DNA from: Tannerellaceae bacterium
GTDB lineage: Bacteria > Bacteroidota > Bacteroidia > Bacteroidales > Tannerellaceae
DNA length: 26,685 bases
Assembly: GCA_031273385.1 (NCBI GenBank)
Contig: JAISRY010000249.1
Span: 1 to 26,685 of the forward strand
Reading direction: 5' to 3'
Shown: piece after piece, positions 1 to 7,539 of the stretch
Layout: every line of letters begins with the position of its first letter
Numbering within the stretch: position 1 is the first letter of the stretch
Notes under the pieces: model-generated
Seen by the model: the letters and a program-made list of their open reading frames with translations, nothing else
Databases searched by the model: none
What the model was told of the DNA's origin: nothing
Position numbers and translations under genes: made by a program

Positions 1-2982
1 GGCATACGACACGCCGGGAGGAAGCTGCAAAGCCCCCGATTCGATCTTCTCTTTCAGCATCCTGCCGGTTTCGTCGACCACATCCACTTCGGCTTTCCCC
101 TCCGTCTTGTCGAAGATAACGTATCCGGTCAGGAAAGTATTCTCGCTCTGAATCATTTGCGCCCCTTTGGTATAGTCGATATCCGCCACATCGGCAAGCG
201 GTATCTGCTCTCCCGTAGCGGTGGGGATCAGGAGACGCGCCAGTTCGTCGGGGTCGTCCCGCAGCTCGCGGGGGTAGCGCAGGCGGACGGGGAAGCGTTC
301 GCGCCCCTCCACCGTGGTGGTCAGCGGCATCCCCCCGACAGCGGCGCCGATCACCTCCTGCAGGTCGCCCACCGTGATGCCGAGCCGCGCCATATTGCGC
401 CTGTTGAGGCGTATCTCCAGGTAGGGCGCGCCGACGGCACGATCATAGAATACGGTGGAGGGCAAGATGGAGGGCGCCTCTTTCAAGGCCGCTTCGAGCG
501 CTTTCCCTCCCTGTTCGATGCTCTCAAGGTCGGGGCCGGAGACTTTCAGCCCCATGGCGGCACGCATACCGGTCGACAGCATCACGAGGCGGGCTTCGAT
601 GGGTTGCAGTTTGGGCGAAGAGGTGAGACCCGGCATGTGCGAGGCGTTGACGATCTCCTGCCAGATATCGTCCGGTCGCCGGATGTGCGGACGCCATTGC
701 CGGAAATAGTCTCCCCGCCGGTCGGGGATCAGGCTGTCGGCGGGAATCAGGCGGAAACCCTCCGCCGGCTGGTAGGTGGAGCCATCGGCCAGCAGGAACG
801 CCCCTTTCCCGTTGACCTTAAAGCGCATCCGGCGCCCGTTGGCATCCAGGATATACTCCGGCCGGTAGTTGATCGTATTTTCAAACATCTGCACCGGGGC
901 GGGGTCGAGCGCCGAGTTGACGCGTCCCCATTTCCCGACGGTGACTTCCACTTCGGGGATAGCGGTGATGCGTTGGTCGACCATCCCGATCAACCGCCGG
1001 TTCTCGTCTATGCCCGTATGCGGCATACTGGTCGGCATTAAAAGGAAAGAGCCCTCATTCAGGCTGGGCATAAACTCTTGCCCCATATCGCGCCATATCA
1101 TGACGCCGGCAAAGAGCGTAAGGAGGGGGATCAGCATAAACTTCCAACGGTTGGCCAGGCACCAGCGCAGGATACGCTCGTAGTAGATCACCAACGCCCA
1201 GAGCAGGGCAAGGATCACCCCTACGGCGAAGACGACGAAGACGAAGTTGGTGAAGAAGCCCGCCCCCGTCCCGACGGGCAGCCATTCGGAAGTCAGGATA
1301 AGGATCGCCACGCCCACGCCCGCCACCCTCCCCGCAGGAGAGGCAAACGAGGCGAAGAGGGAGAAAAGCCGCTTCCGTTTCCAGTCTTTAAGGAAAGCAA
1401 AGGGACGGCGGGGCGCCAGCAGGTAACAGGCCACCGTCGGCAACACGACGAATCCCAGCACAAAGGCCGACAACAGGGCGAACGTCTTCGTATAGGCCAA
1501 CGGGCCGAACAGCTTACCCTCCTGCGCCTGTAGGGTGAAGACGGGCAGGAAGCTGATGATCGTCGTCAGCATACCGGTAGACAGGGCGCCGGCGACCTCT
1601 TTCACGCTCCGTCCGACCAGGGCGGTAAAGGCTTCCCCTTTCCGCACCTCGGGATGCTCTCCTATATGCCTCAGTATATTCTCCACGATGACGACCCCCA
1701 CGTCGACCATCACCCCTATGGCGATCGCAATTCCCGACAGGGCGACGATATTGGCGTCCACCCCCGTATACCGCATAATGATAAAGGTAAACAGGACGGC
1801 AAGGGGAAGAATGGCGGAGATGGCCACCGACGCCCGCAGCCGGAACACCAGCACGATCACGACAATGATACAAATCAATATCTCATGCGAAAGGGCTGTC
1901 TCGAGCGTCCCGATCGTTTCGCGGATCAACCCCGAACGGTCGTAAAAGGGGACGACCGTCACTTTCGATACCGTCCCGTCGGGAAGTACCTTTTGCGGCA
2001 GTCCGGCCTGCATCTCCGCGATCTTCTCTTTCACATGCCCGATGACGGCCATCGGGTTGGAACCGTAACGGGCGACCACCACCGCCCCGACGGCTTCGAT
2101 TCCCTCCCTGTCCAACCCGCCGCGCCGCGCCGACGGGCCGAGGCTGACGAACGCCACGTCCCTGATCCTGACCGGAACGCCGTTGCGCACCGTCACGACC
2201 GCCTCTTCCAGGTCGGACACATCGTTGATATACCCCAGCCCCCTGACAAGGTATTCCACGCGGTTCATCTCAATCGTCCCCGCGCCGATATCCAGGTTGC
2301 TCTTTTGTACGGCGTTCATCACATCCATGACGGAAACGTCGAAAGCGCGCATGGCGTGGGGGTCGATCTCTACCTGGTACTCTTTCACAAAGCCACCGGC
2401 GGTAGCCACCTCCGCAACGCCCTCGGCGGACGAAAGCGCATATTTCACATAAAAATCCTGGATCGTCCTCAGTTCGCCGGCATCCCATCCGCCGGCAGGC
2501 TCGCCCGTCTGCGGGTTGCGCCCCTCCAGCGTATACCAGAAGACCTGCCCCAAAGCCGTCGCGTCGGGGCCTAAAGCGGGCTGCACCCCATCGGGCAGCA
2601 TCCCGGCAGGCAGTGAGTTGAGCTTTTCCAGCACCCGCGAACGGCTCCAGTAAAACTCCACGTCGTCATCGAACAGGATATAGATAAACGACATCCCGAA
2701 CATGGAGGTGCTGCGTATCGTCTTCACCCCCGGAATACCCGACAAGGCCGTGGTGAGCGGATAGGTCACCTGATCCTGGATATCCCTGGGCGAACGCCCC
2801 ATCCATTCGGTCGCCACGATCTGCTGGTTCTCGCCGATATCGGGAATGGCATCTACCGCCACCGGATCGCGCGGCAACAGCCCGCCATGCCAATCGAAAG
2901 GCGATACCGATACCCCCCAGGCGATAAGGATAATAAGCAGCAAACCCGTTATCAGTTTATTTTTGAGAAAATAGTTGATCAT
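1..2982 (-). CDS. Heavy-metal efflux RND pump (CusA/CzcA family), partial
   Basis: Inner-membrane proton-driven pump of the HME-RND family, which works with a periplasmic adaptor and an outer-membrane channel to export Cu/Ag or Zn/Co/Cd. The frame is open from ATG at 2982 to window base 1 (994 codons, C-terminus missing). Visible features: an N-terminal membrane segment; the porter motif around GPDATALGQVFWYTLEG; the TM4 proton-relay stretch GVMVDVGVVIVEN with Asp427 and Glu434; and, near residue 800, MLSTGM followed by GLKVSG, as in CusA. From the alignment by eye about 200 residues are missing, giving a protein near 1,200 residues with an insertion before the MLSTG region compared with E. 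coli CusA. It is the first gene of its unit on this strand, so adaptor and channel genes would lie beyond base 1. The metal is not assignable; the resemblance is closer to CusA than to CzcA. Confidence 0.93.
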   Translation of the reverse strand, partial: MINYFLKNKLITGLLLIILIAWGVSVSPFDWHGGLLPRDPVAVDAIPDIGENQQIVATEWMGRSPRDIQDQVTYPLTTALSGIPGVKTIRSTSMFGMSFIYILFDDDVEFYWSRSRVLEKLNSLPAGMLPDGVQPALGPDATALGQVFWYTLEGRNPQTGEPAGGWDAGELRTIQDFYVKYALSSAEGVAEVATAGGFVKEYQVEIDPHAMRAFDVSVMDVMNAVQKSNLDIGAGTIEMNRVEYLVRGLGYINDVSDLEEAVVTVRNGVPVRIRDVAFVSLGPSARRGGLDREGIEAVGAVVVARYGSNPMAVIGHVKEKIAEMQAGLPQKVLPDGTVSKVTVVPFYDRSGLIRETIGTLETALSHEILICIIVVIVLVFRLRASVAISAILPLAVLFTFIIMRYTGVDANIVALSGIAIAIGVMVDVGVVIVENILRHIGEHPEVRKGEAFTALVGRSVKEVAGALSTGMLTTIISFLPVFTLQAQEGKLFGPLAYTKTFALLSAFVLGFVVLPTVACYLLAPRRPFAFLKDWKRKRLFSLFASFASPAGRVAGVGVAILILTSEWLPVGTGAGFFTNFVFVVFAVGVILALLWALVIYYERILRWCLANRWKFMLIPLLTLFAGVMIWRDMGQEFMPSLNEGSFLLMPTSMPHTGIDENRRLIGMVDQRITAIPEVEVTVGKWGRVNSALDPAPVQMFENTINYRPEYILDANGRRMRFKVNGKGAFLLADGSTYQPAEGFRLIPADSLIPDRRGDYFRQWRPHIRRPDDIWQEIVNASHMPGLTSSPKLQPIEARLVMLSTGMRAAMGLKVSGPDLESIEQGGKALEAALKEAPSILPSTVFYDRAVGAPYLEIRLNRRNMARLGITVGDLQEVIGAAVGGMPLTTTVEGRERFPVRLRYPRELRDDPDELARLLIPTATGEQIPLADVADIDYTKGAQMIQSENTFLTGYVIFDKTEGKAEVDVVDETGRMLKEKIESGALQLPPGVSYA

Positions 2983-3039
2983 AAGCCGTCTCAGTAGGTT
3001 TTCGCCCTGCAAGGTACGTATTTTATTCGAAATTACAAC

Positions 3040-3127
3040 AAGGATGCGAGAGGGCGCATGCTAATTTGGAAAAGGGTGCATCCTCTTTGGGAAGAGGGTG
3101 CATCCTTTTCCCAAAGAGAGTGCATCC
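3040..3127. repeat. 22-bp-period array, TGCATCC core (locus 1)
   Basis: TGCATCC occurs at 3077, 3099 and 3121, exactly 22 bp apart, with a degenerate copy CGCATGC at 3055. The 15-base lead-in is AAGGATGCGAGAGGG (3040-3054). Linkers between cores are purine/pyrimidine near-palindromes: the one at 3084-3098 reads CTTTGGGAAGAGGG-like, and the next (3106-3120) is close to its reverse complement (TTTCCCAAAGAG). The same lead-in and unit order recur at 21088-21175. Confidence 0.85.
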
Positions 3128-3230
3128 TAAGAAACTTAAGAAACTTAAGAAACTTAAGAATCTTAAGGGGCTTAAGGATCTTAAGGGGCTTAAGGATCTT
3201 AAGAAATTTAAAGAGCTTAAGGGTCTTGAT
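3126..3230. repeat. CTTAAG array, 9-bp period
   Basis: Twelve consecutive positions at exact 9-bp spacing. CTTAAG is perfect at 3135, 3144, 3153, 3162, 3171, 3180, 3189, 3198 and 3216. It is degenerate at 3126 (CCTAAG), 3207 (TTTAAA) and 3225 (CTTGAT). Spacer triplets are mostly AAA, GGG or GAT. In one frame it would encode repeated LK-x, but no gene start or family supports translation. A shorter array of the same type is at 10739-10780. Confidence 0.88.
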
Positions 3231-3242
3231 GAAAATCCTGAT

Positions 3243-3250
3243 TATCTTTA
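3243..3250 (+). promoter_or_regulatory. Putative -7 box of the PLP lyase promoter
   Basis: TATCTTTA, one base off the Bacteroidetes consensus TAnnTTTG, 25 bp before the ATG at 3276. The sequence TATCTTTACGGC is repeated exactly at 20398, before the DUF4160 gene, which supports a shared promoter type. No convincing -33 TTTG was found. Confidence 0.4.
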
Positions 3251-3275
3251 CGGCGGTTTTTAATTAAGGAAAGAG

Positions 3276-4487
3276 ATGAGCCATACGATTAATTTTCAGC
3301 AGGCGGGGGAACAGACTAAGGCTGTTCATGCGGGAGAGCGTCCCGATCCGGCCACAAACGCTTCGGCGCCCAATATCGTCATGTCGACGACATACGTGGT
3401 AGATGCCGGTACGACATTCTCCGTCGAGGGATTGGAAGAGGACGACAGGTGGATCTATACCCGCTGGGGGAATCCGACCGTCCGGCAGTTGGAAGAGAAA
3501 CTATCTGTGCTGGAAGAGGCGGAAACGGCGGTCGCCTTTGCCAGCGGGATGGCCGCCATCAGCGCCCTGCTGCTTCATTGCCTGAAAGCGGGCGACCATG
3601 CCGTGATCAGCGACGTGGCCTACGCCGCCCTGTCGGAAGCCACGAACGAGATGATTCCCGCGCTGAACATCGGGATAACGAAAGTCGATACCTCCGACCT
3701 CGAAGCGGTACGCGCCGCCCTACGCCCCAATACCAGGCTGGTCTATGTCGAAACGCCCTGCAACCCCCTGCTGCGGCTGACGGACATTGAAGCCGTCGCT
3801 AAGCTGGCGCACGGCGCAGGCGCCCTTTTGGCGGTGGATTCCACCTTTGCCACTCCCGCCGCGACGAAGCCTTTGTCGCTGGGAGCGGACTTTGTCGTCC
3901 ATTCGTTGACAAAATATTTAGGCGGACACGGGGATGCCCTCGGCGGGGTTATCCTGGGTGGAAAGGCCGACCTGACGCCGTTGCGCAAGAAGACGGCGAT
4001 CCGCTTGGGCGGGACGTTAAGCCCGTTCAACGCCTGGCTGATTTTGAGAGGGATCGCTACGTTCCCCCTCCGTATGCGCGTACACCAGGAGAATGCCCTG
4101 GCGGTAGCCGCCTACCTGGAGCGGCATCCCGGCGTGAAGCAGGTGGCCTATCCCGGCCTGCCCTCGCATCCCCAGTATGAGCTGGCGCGGCGGCAGATGC
4201 ATAACTTCTCCGGCATCCTTACTTTCCAGACGGAAGACGGCCCCGCCATGGCGCGGCGGTTGGCGGAGAAGCTGCGCATCATCCACTATGCCGTATCGCT
4301 GGGGCATCACCGTTCGCTCGTTTTCTATCTCAACAGCCGGGAGCTGCTCCAGAGCTCGTTCCGCTTCTCCACGCCGGAGCAGTTGGCCTCGTGGAACGCT
4401 TTTGCCGGCGACGGCGTTTTCCGCCTTTCCGTCGGTTTGGAAGATGCCCGCGACCTGATTGCAGACTTGGAACAAGCTATCGGGTAA
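3276..4487 (+). CDS. Cys/Met-metabolism PLP enzyme (cystathionine gamma-synthase / gamma-lyase family)
   Basis: Cytosolic fold-type I PLP enzyme of the gamma family, 403 residues, the family's usual length. Visible features: YTRWGNPT (61-68) supplying Tyr and Arg to the neighbouring active site, ASGMAAI (89-95) for the PLP phosphate loop, Asp188 in AVDSTFATP, the Schiff-base Lys213 in HSLTKYLGGHGD, and Arg383 in FRLSVGLED for the substrate carboxylate. The stretch VAYAALSEA (114-122) has the conserved Tyr but no Cys where methionine gamma-lyases usually have one (YGCT). This argues against a classical methionine gamma-lyase and leaves cystathionine gamma-synthase, cystathionine gamma-lyase or a related lyase possible. 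The stop is 6 bp before the AspT-type exchanger gene, so the two are probably co-transcribed and may share a substrate or product. Confidence 0.9.
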   Translation: MSHTINFQQAGEQTKAVHAGERPDPATNASAPNIVMSTTYVVDAGTTFSVEGLEEDDRWIYTRWGNPTVRQLEEKLSVLEEAETAVAFASGMAAISALLLHCLKAGDHAVISDVAYAALSEATNEMIPALNIGITKVDTSDLEAVRAALRPNTRLVYVETPCNPLLRLTDIEAVAKLAHGAGALLAVDSTFATPAATKPLSLGADFVVHSLTKYLGGHGDALGGVILGGKADLTPLRKKTAIRLGGTLSPFNAWLILRGIATFPLRMRVHQENALAVAAYLERHPGVKQVAYPGLPSHPQYELARRQMHNFSGILTFQTEDGPAMARRLAEKLRIIHYAVSLGHHRSLVFYLNSRELLQSSFRFSTPEQLASWNAFAGDGVFRLSVGLEDARDLIADLEQAIG

Positions 4488-4493
4488 GGGGCT

Positions 4494-6161
4494 ATGGAGT
4501 GGTTGAAAGCCGTTTTCTTCGAGCCTACCGTGATACAGGCCATTGCCGTTATTACGATCGTCTCCGCCGTTGGGCTATGCCTGGAGAGATTGAAAGTGTT
4601 CGGCGTTTCGCTTGGCGTGACGTTCGTTTTCTTTGCCGGTATACTTGCCGGAAGCTTAGGGGTCGTCTTAGACGCCGGTATGCTGGAGTTTGCCCAGCAG
4701 TTCGGGCTTATCCTGTTTGTGTATACCCTGGGGCTGCAGGTCGGGCCCGGCTTCTTTTTCTCTTTCAAGAAAGGGGGAGTCAAGCTGAATATGATGGCGA
4801 TCAGCGTGATCCTGCTGGGGCTGGCGATGGCGTTGGCCTTTCATTGGACGATGGATATACCGCTGCACATCGTGATGGGGTTGCTTTCCGGCGCGGCGAC
4901 GAATACGCCCTCCCTCGGCGCGGCGCAACAGGCCTTGCAACAGATTGACCCGGGCAATGCCAAGGGGTTGGCGGATATGGCGTTGAGCTGTGCCGTCGCC
5001 TATCCGCTGGGGGTGACGGGGGTGATCCTTGCCGTCGCGCTTTTACGGAAATTCTCCGTCGCGAGGCCTGCCGGCGACAAGGAGCCTGCCGTCCCGAAGC
5101 CCAATGTCGCCGAGTTTCAGGTGATCAATCCCGCCGTATTCGGGAAAAGCATCAGGGAGGTCATGGGGTATTGCGGGAAGCATTTTGTGATCTCCCGTAT
5201 CTGGCGCAAGGGGAAAGTGACGATCCCCACCTCCGATGCGCTCCTGCAGGAGGGCGACCATTTGCTGGTGATCTCCGTCAAGTCGGACGTCGAAACGATC
5301 AGGACGCTCTTCGGGCATCAGGAGAATGTCGACTGGAACAAGGAAGATATCGACTGGAATGCCGTAGACAAGCAGCTGATCTCCCGCCGTATCGTGGTGA
5401 CCCGCAGCAAAGTAAACGGCGTCAGGCTCGGTTCGCTCCGCCTGCGCAACCTCTACGGCGTCAATATTACCCGCGTGAACCGCGCCGGTATCGACCTGCT
5501 GGCCTCGCCCAACCTCCATCTCCAGATGGGCGACCGGCTGACCATCGTCGGGGAAGCGTCGGCCGTCAATACGATCGCCGGCATCGTGGGGGATGAGGTC
5601 AAACGGCTGACCACGCCCAACCTGTTCGCCATCTTCCTGGGTATTTTCCTGGGTGTCCTGCTGGGTATTCTTCCGGTGACGATCCCGGGCATGACGATCC
5701 CCATCAAGCTCGGCATCGCCGGCGGGCCGATCATCGTCGGCATCCTGATGGGCGCTTTCGGCCCCCGGTTCCATGTGACGACCTATACCACGCAAAGCGC
5801 CAACCTGATGATGCGCCAGTTCGGTATCGTCATCTATCTCGCCGCCCTCGGTATCGTTTCGGGCGCCCATTTCTTTGAAACGGTCTTTCGCACCGAGGGG
5901 CTTGTCTGGATCGGCACGGGCTTCCTGCTGACCATGGCGCCGACGCTTATCGTAGGCGCCGTCGCCTCCAGGGTACTGAAAACAGACTACGCCGTCACGG
6001 CGGGCATGCTTTGCGGAAGCATGGCGAACCCCATGGCGCTCAGCTATGCCAATACCACCGTCGAGGGCGACGAACCCTCCGTATCGTACGCCACCGTATA
6101 CCCCGTCTCCATGTTCCTGCGCGTCATTACGGCACAACTGATCATCCTCCTCTTCATGTAG
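4494..6161 (+). CDS. AspT/YidE/YbjL-family exchanger with two RCK-C domains
   Basis: Inner-membrane transporter of the aspartate:alanine exchanger family, 555 residues, typical of YidE/YbjL. Layout: N-terminal membrane half (about 12-185) with the family segment MGLLSGAATNTPSLGAA (128-144); two soluble TrkA-C (RCK-C) domains at about 208-275 and 296-366, each ending in a GD-HLLVI or GDRLTIVG strand; and a second membrane half (about 375-555) that repeats the first, including GMLCGSMANPMAL (504-516). The internal duplication and central RCK-C pair are diagnostic of the family. The classic member AspT swaps aspartate for alanine, but many relatives have unknown substrates. It starts 6 bp after the gamma-family PLP enzyme, which suggests exchange of a sulfur amino acid or an oxo-acid product; that is inference. 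Confidence 0.9.
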   Translation: MEWLKAVFFEPTVIQAIAVITIVSAVGLCLERLKVFGVSLGVTFVFFAGILAGSLGVVLDAGMLEFAQQFGLILFVYTLGLQVGPGFFFSFKKGGVKLNMMAISVILLGLAMALAFHWTMDIPLHIVMGLLSGAATNTPSLGAAQQALQQIDPGNAKGLADMALSCAVAYPLGVTGVILAVALLRKFSVARPAGDKEPAVPKPNVAEFQVINPAVFGKSIREVMGYCGKHFVISRIWRKGKVTIPTSDALLQEGDHLLVISVKSDVETIRTLFGHQENVDWNKEDIDWNAVDKQLISRRIVVTRSKVNGVRLGSLRLRNLYGVNITRVNRAGIDLLASPNLHLQMGDRLTIVGEASAVNTIAGIVGDEVKRLTTPNLFAIFLGIFLGVLLGILPVTIPGMTIPIKLGIAGGPIIVGILMGAFGPRFHVTTYTTQSANLMMRQFGIVIYLAALGIVSGAHFFETVFRTEGLVWIGTGFLLTMAPTLIVGAVASRVLKTDYAVTAGMLCGSMANPMALSYANTTVEGDEPSVSYATVYPVSMFLRVITAQLIILLFM

Positions 6162-6175
6162 CCCCGCGGAGTAAA

Positions 6176-6217
6176 CGGATACTTATCCGTTCCGAAATGC
6201 TTTCGTAACACGAAAGC
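6176..6217 (+). terminator. Two small hairpins after the AspT-type gene
   Basis: CGGATA/TATCCG (6176-6181 with 6184-6189) and GCTTTCG/CGAAAGC (6199-6205 with 6211-6217) are perfect inverted repeats 15-56 bases after the stop codon. Neither has a strong T tract, so termination is possible but not assured. The second hairpin ends just before the putative -7 box of the phosphonate operon. Confidence 0.4.
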
Positions 6218-6219
6218 CA

Positions 6220-6227
6220 TAGTTTTG
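6220..6227 (+). promoter_or_regulatory. Putative -7 box of the phosphonate operon
   Basis: TAGTTTTG matches TAnnTTTG exactly and lies 25 bp before the transporter ATG at 6253. It overlaps the left arm of the inverted repeat 6222-6251. No clear -33 TTTG was found upstream. Confidence 0.45.
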
Positions 6228-6251
6228 TCCGGTCAAAAAAAGGGACAAAAC
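6222..6251. promoter_or_regulatory. Inverted repeat over the phn promoter and start site
   Basis: GTTTTGTCC (6222-6230) and GGACAAAAC (6243-6251) are perfect 9-bp arms with a 12-base spacer, and the right arm ends one base before the ATG at 6253. As DNA it could be an operator across the -7 box. As RNA it could form a hairpin masking the start, but only if transcription begins upstream of 6222. Confidence 0.5.
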
Positions 6252-6252
6252 G

Positions 6253-7539
6253 ATGTTAGAGCGACTATTGAGGAAAGATGCTTTTTTGGTTATATGGTGT
6301 ATTGCGGCAGCCTTTGGCGCCTATTTTTGTACGTATGCGTTCCGGAAACCGTTCAATGCGGGGACGTATGAGGGCTACATGCTTTTCGGTATCGGCTACA
6401 AAACCGTTCTGATTATTTCCCAGATGCTGGGGTATATCATCTCCAAGTTTAGCGGGATCAAGTTCATCTCCGAACTGAAGCCGCAGAAGCGGATCAGGCT
6501 GATGGTATGCCTGGTCGGATTCGCCGGCCTGGCGCTGGCCGGCTTCGGGCTGGCGCCCTATCCTTACGGCTTTGTCTGTCTGTTCCTCAATGGGCTTCCA
6601 TTGGGGTTGATCTTCGGTATCGTGTTCAGTTTCCTGGAGGGGAGGCGTTTTACCGAAATGCTCTCCTTAGGGTTGTCGATCAGTATGATTACCGGCTCGG
6701 GAATACTCAAATCCGCCTATTTCTTTATTCAAAGGACGTTTCATGTCGCCGAATTTTGGATGCCGGCGGTGGAGGGGCTGGTCTTTGTCCCGCCTTTCCT
6801 CTTTTTCGTATGGATGCTCTCCCGCATACCGGCGCAGAATACCGCCGATATTGCCCAACGGACGAAACGCGAACCGATGACCGGGCAGGACAAGCGGGCA
6901 TTGCTCCGCACATTCGGGCCGGGGATCGGCTGCATTGTCGCCATCAATGCCCTGCTTACGCTTTTTCGCGATTTCAGGGACGATTTCATGGTGGAGATCG
7001 CCCATGAAATCGGCATCGACGGTTCGATGACGATCTTCTCGACGGTGGAATCGGGGATCGGCTTTTTCGTCCTGTCGGCGATCGGGCTGTTGTCGTTCTT
7101 CCGTTCCAACAAAACGAGCTTTGCCGCCATGCACCTGATGATGCTTGCGGGGTTGTTGCTGCTGGTGGGCGGTTCTATCGCCCGGGTACAGGGGGCGATC
7201 TCTCCCTTAGGGTGGTTCGTTTGCAGCGGATGCGGCGCCTTTCTCTCCTATATCGTGATCCAGAGCGTCTATTTCGACCGCTTTATCGCGCTGTCCAGGG
7301 TAAAGGCCAATGCCGGTTTCCTGATCTATATCTGCGACTCGGCAGGGTATGTCTGTTCCATCCTGCTGCTGTGTTACCGCGAATTTTTCGTCGCTTCGCT
7401 GCCGTATAGCACGCTGCTGTTCTATCTCAGCCTGGGCGTTTCCATCGTCGGCATCGTCTGCCTGGCGATTGGCGGAAGCTATTTCTTTACCCGTTTGCAC
7501 GACAGGAATATTCATCATTTAAAAACAGTATATATATGA
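6253..7539 (+). CDS. MFS transporter, DUF5690-like; candidate 2-aminoethylphosphonate importer
   Basis: Polytopic inner-membrane protein of 428 residues with about 12 hydrophobic segments. The N-terminal YAFRKPFNAGTYEG motif is shared by the organophosphate:phosphate antiporters (UhpT/GlpT) and the Bacteroidetes DUF5690 family, to which I think it belongs. A loop rich in charged residues (about 195-215, near AQRTKREPMTGQDKR) separates the two halves, as usual for MFS proteins. Its stop overlaps the phnW start by four bases (ATGA), so it is translationally coupled to phnW and phnX. This makes uptake of 2-aminoethylphosphonate, or of phosphonoacetaldehyde, the most likely role. The substrate is inferred from context only. 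Confidence 0.85.
   Translation: MLERLLRKDAFLVIWCIAAAFGAYFCTYAFRKPFNAGTYEGYMLFGIGYKTVLIISQMLGYIISKFSGIKFISELKPQKRIRLMVCLVGFAGLALAGFGLAPYPYGFVCLFLNGLPLGLIFGIVFSFLEGRRFTEMLSLGLSISMITGSGILKSAYFFIQRTFHVAEFWMPAVEGLVFVPPFLFFVWMLSRIPAQNTADIAQRTKREPMTGQDKRALLRTFGPGIGCIVAINALLTLFRDFRDDFMVEIAHEIGIDGSMTIFSTVESGIGFFVLSAIGLLSFFRSNKTSFAAMHLMMLAGLLLLVGGSIARVQGAISPLGWFVCSGCGAFLSYIVIQSVYFDRFIALSRVKANAGFLIYICDSAGYVCSILLLCYREFFVASLPYSTLLFYLSLGVSIVGIVCLAIGGSYFFTRLHDRNIHHLKTVYI

Larger units (their letters stand above)
2983..3275. other. Divergent intergenic region with two repeat arrays
   Basis: This 293-bp gap separates the RND pump (-) from the PLP lyase (+). It holds an array with 22-bp period (3040-3127) running directly into a CTTAAG array with 9-bp period (3126-3230), then the 13-mer GAAAATCCTGATT (3231-3243) and a -7-like box (3243-3250). 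Open frames across the arrays are low-complexity LK repeats and are not regarded as genes. Confidence 0.8.

Noticed and set aside
157..1041. 294-codon plus-strand open frame, and others up to 2574
   Set aside because: They lie antisense to the continuous RND pump frame, which has full family motifs; GC-rich coding sequence commonly leaves such open antisense frames.
3058..3267. Two overlapping plus-strand open frames with repeated LRNLR or LKKLK residues
   Set aside because: They are translations of the 22-bp and CTTAAG arrays, have no recognisable domain, and end just before the real gene start at 3276.
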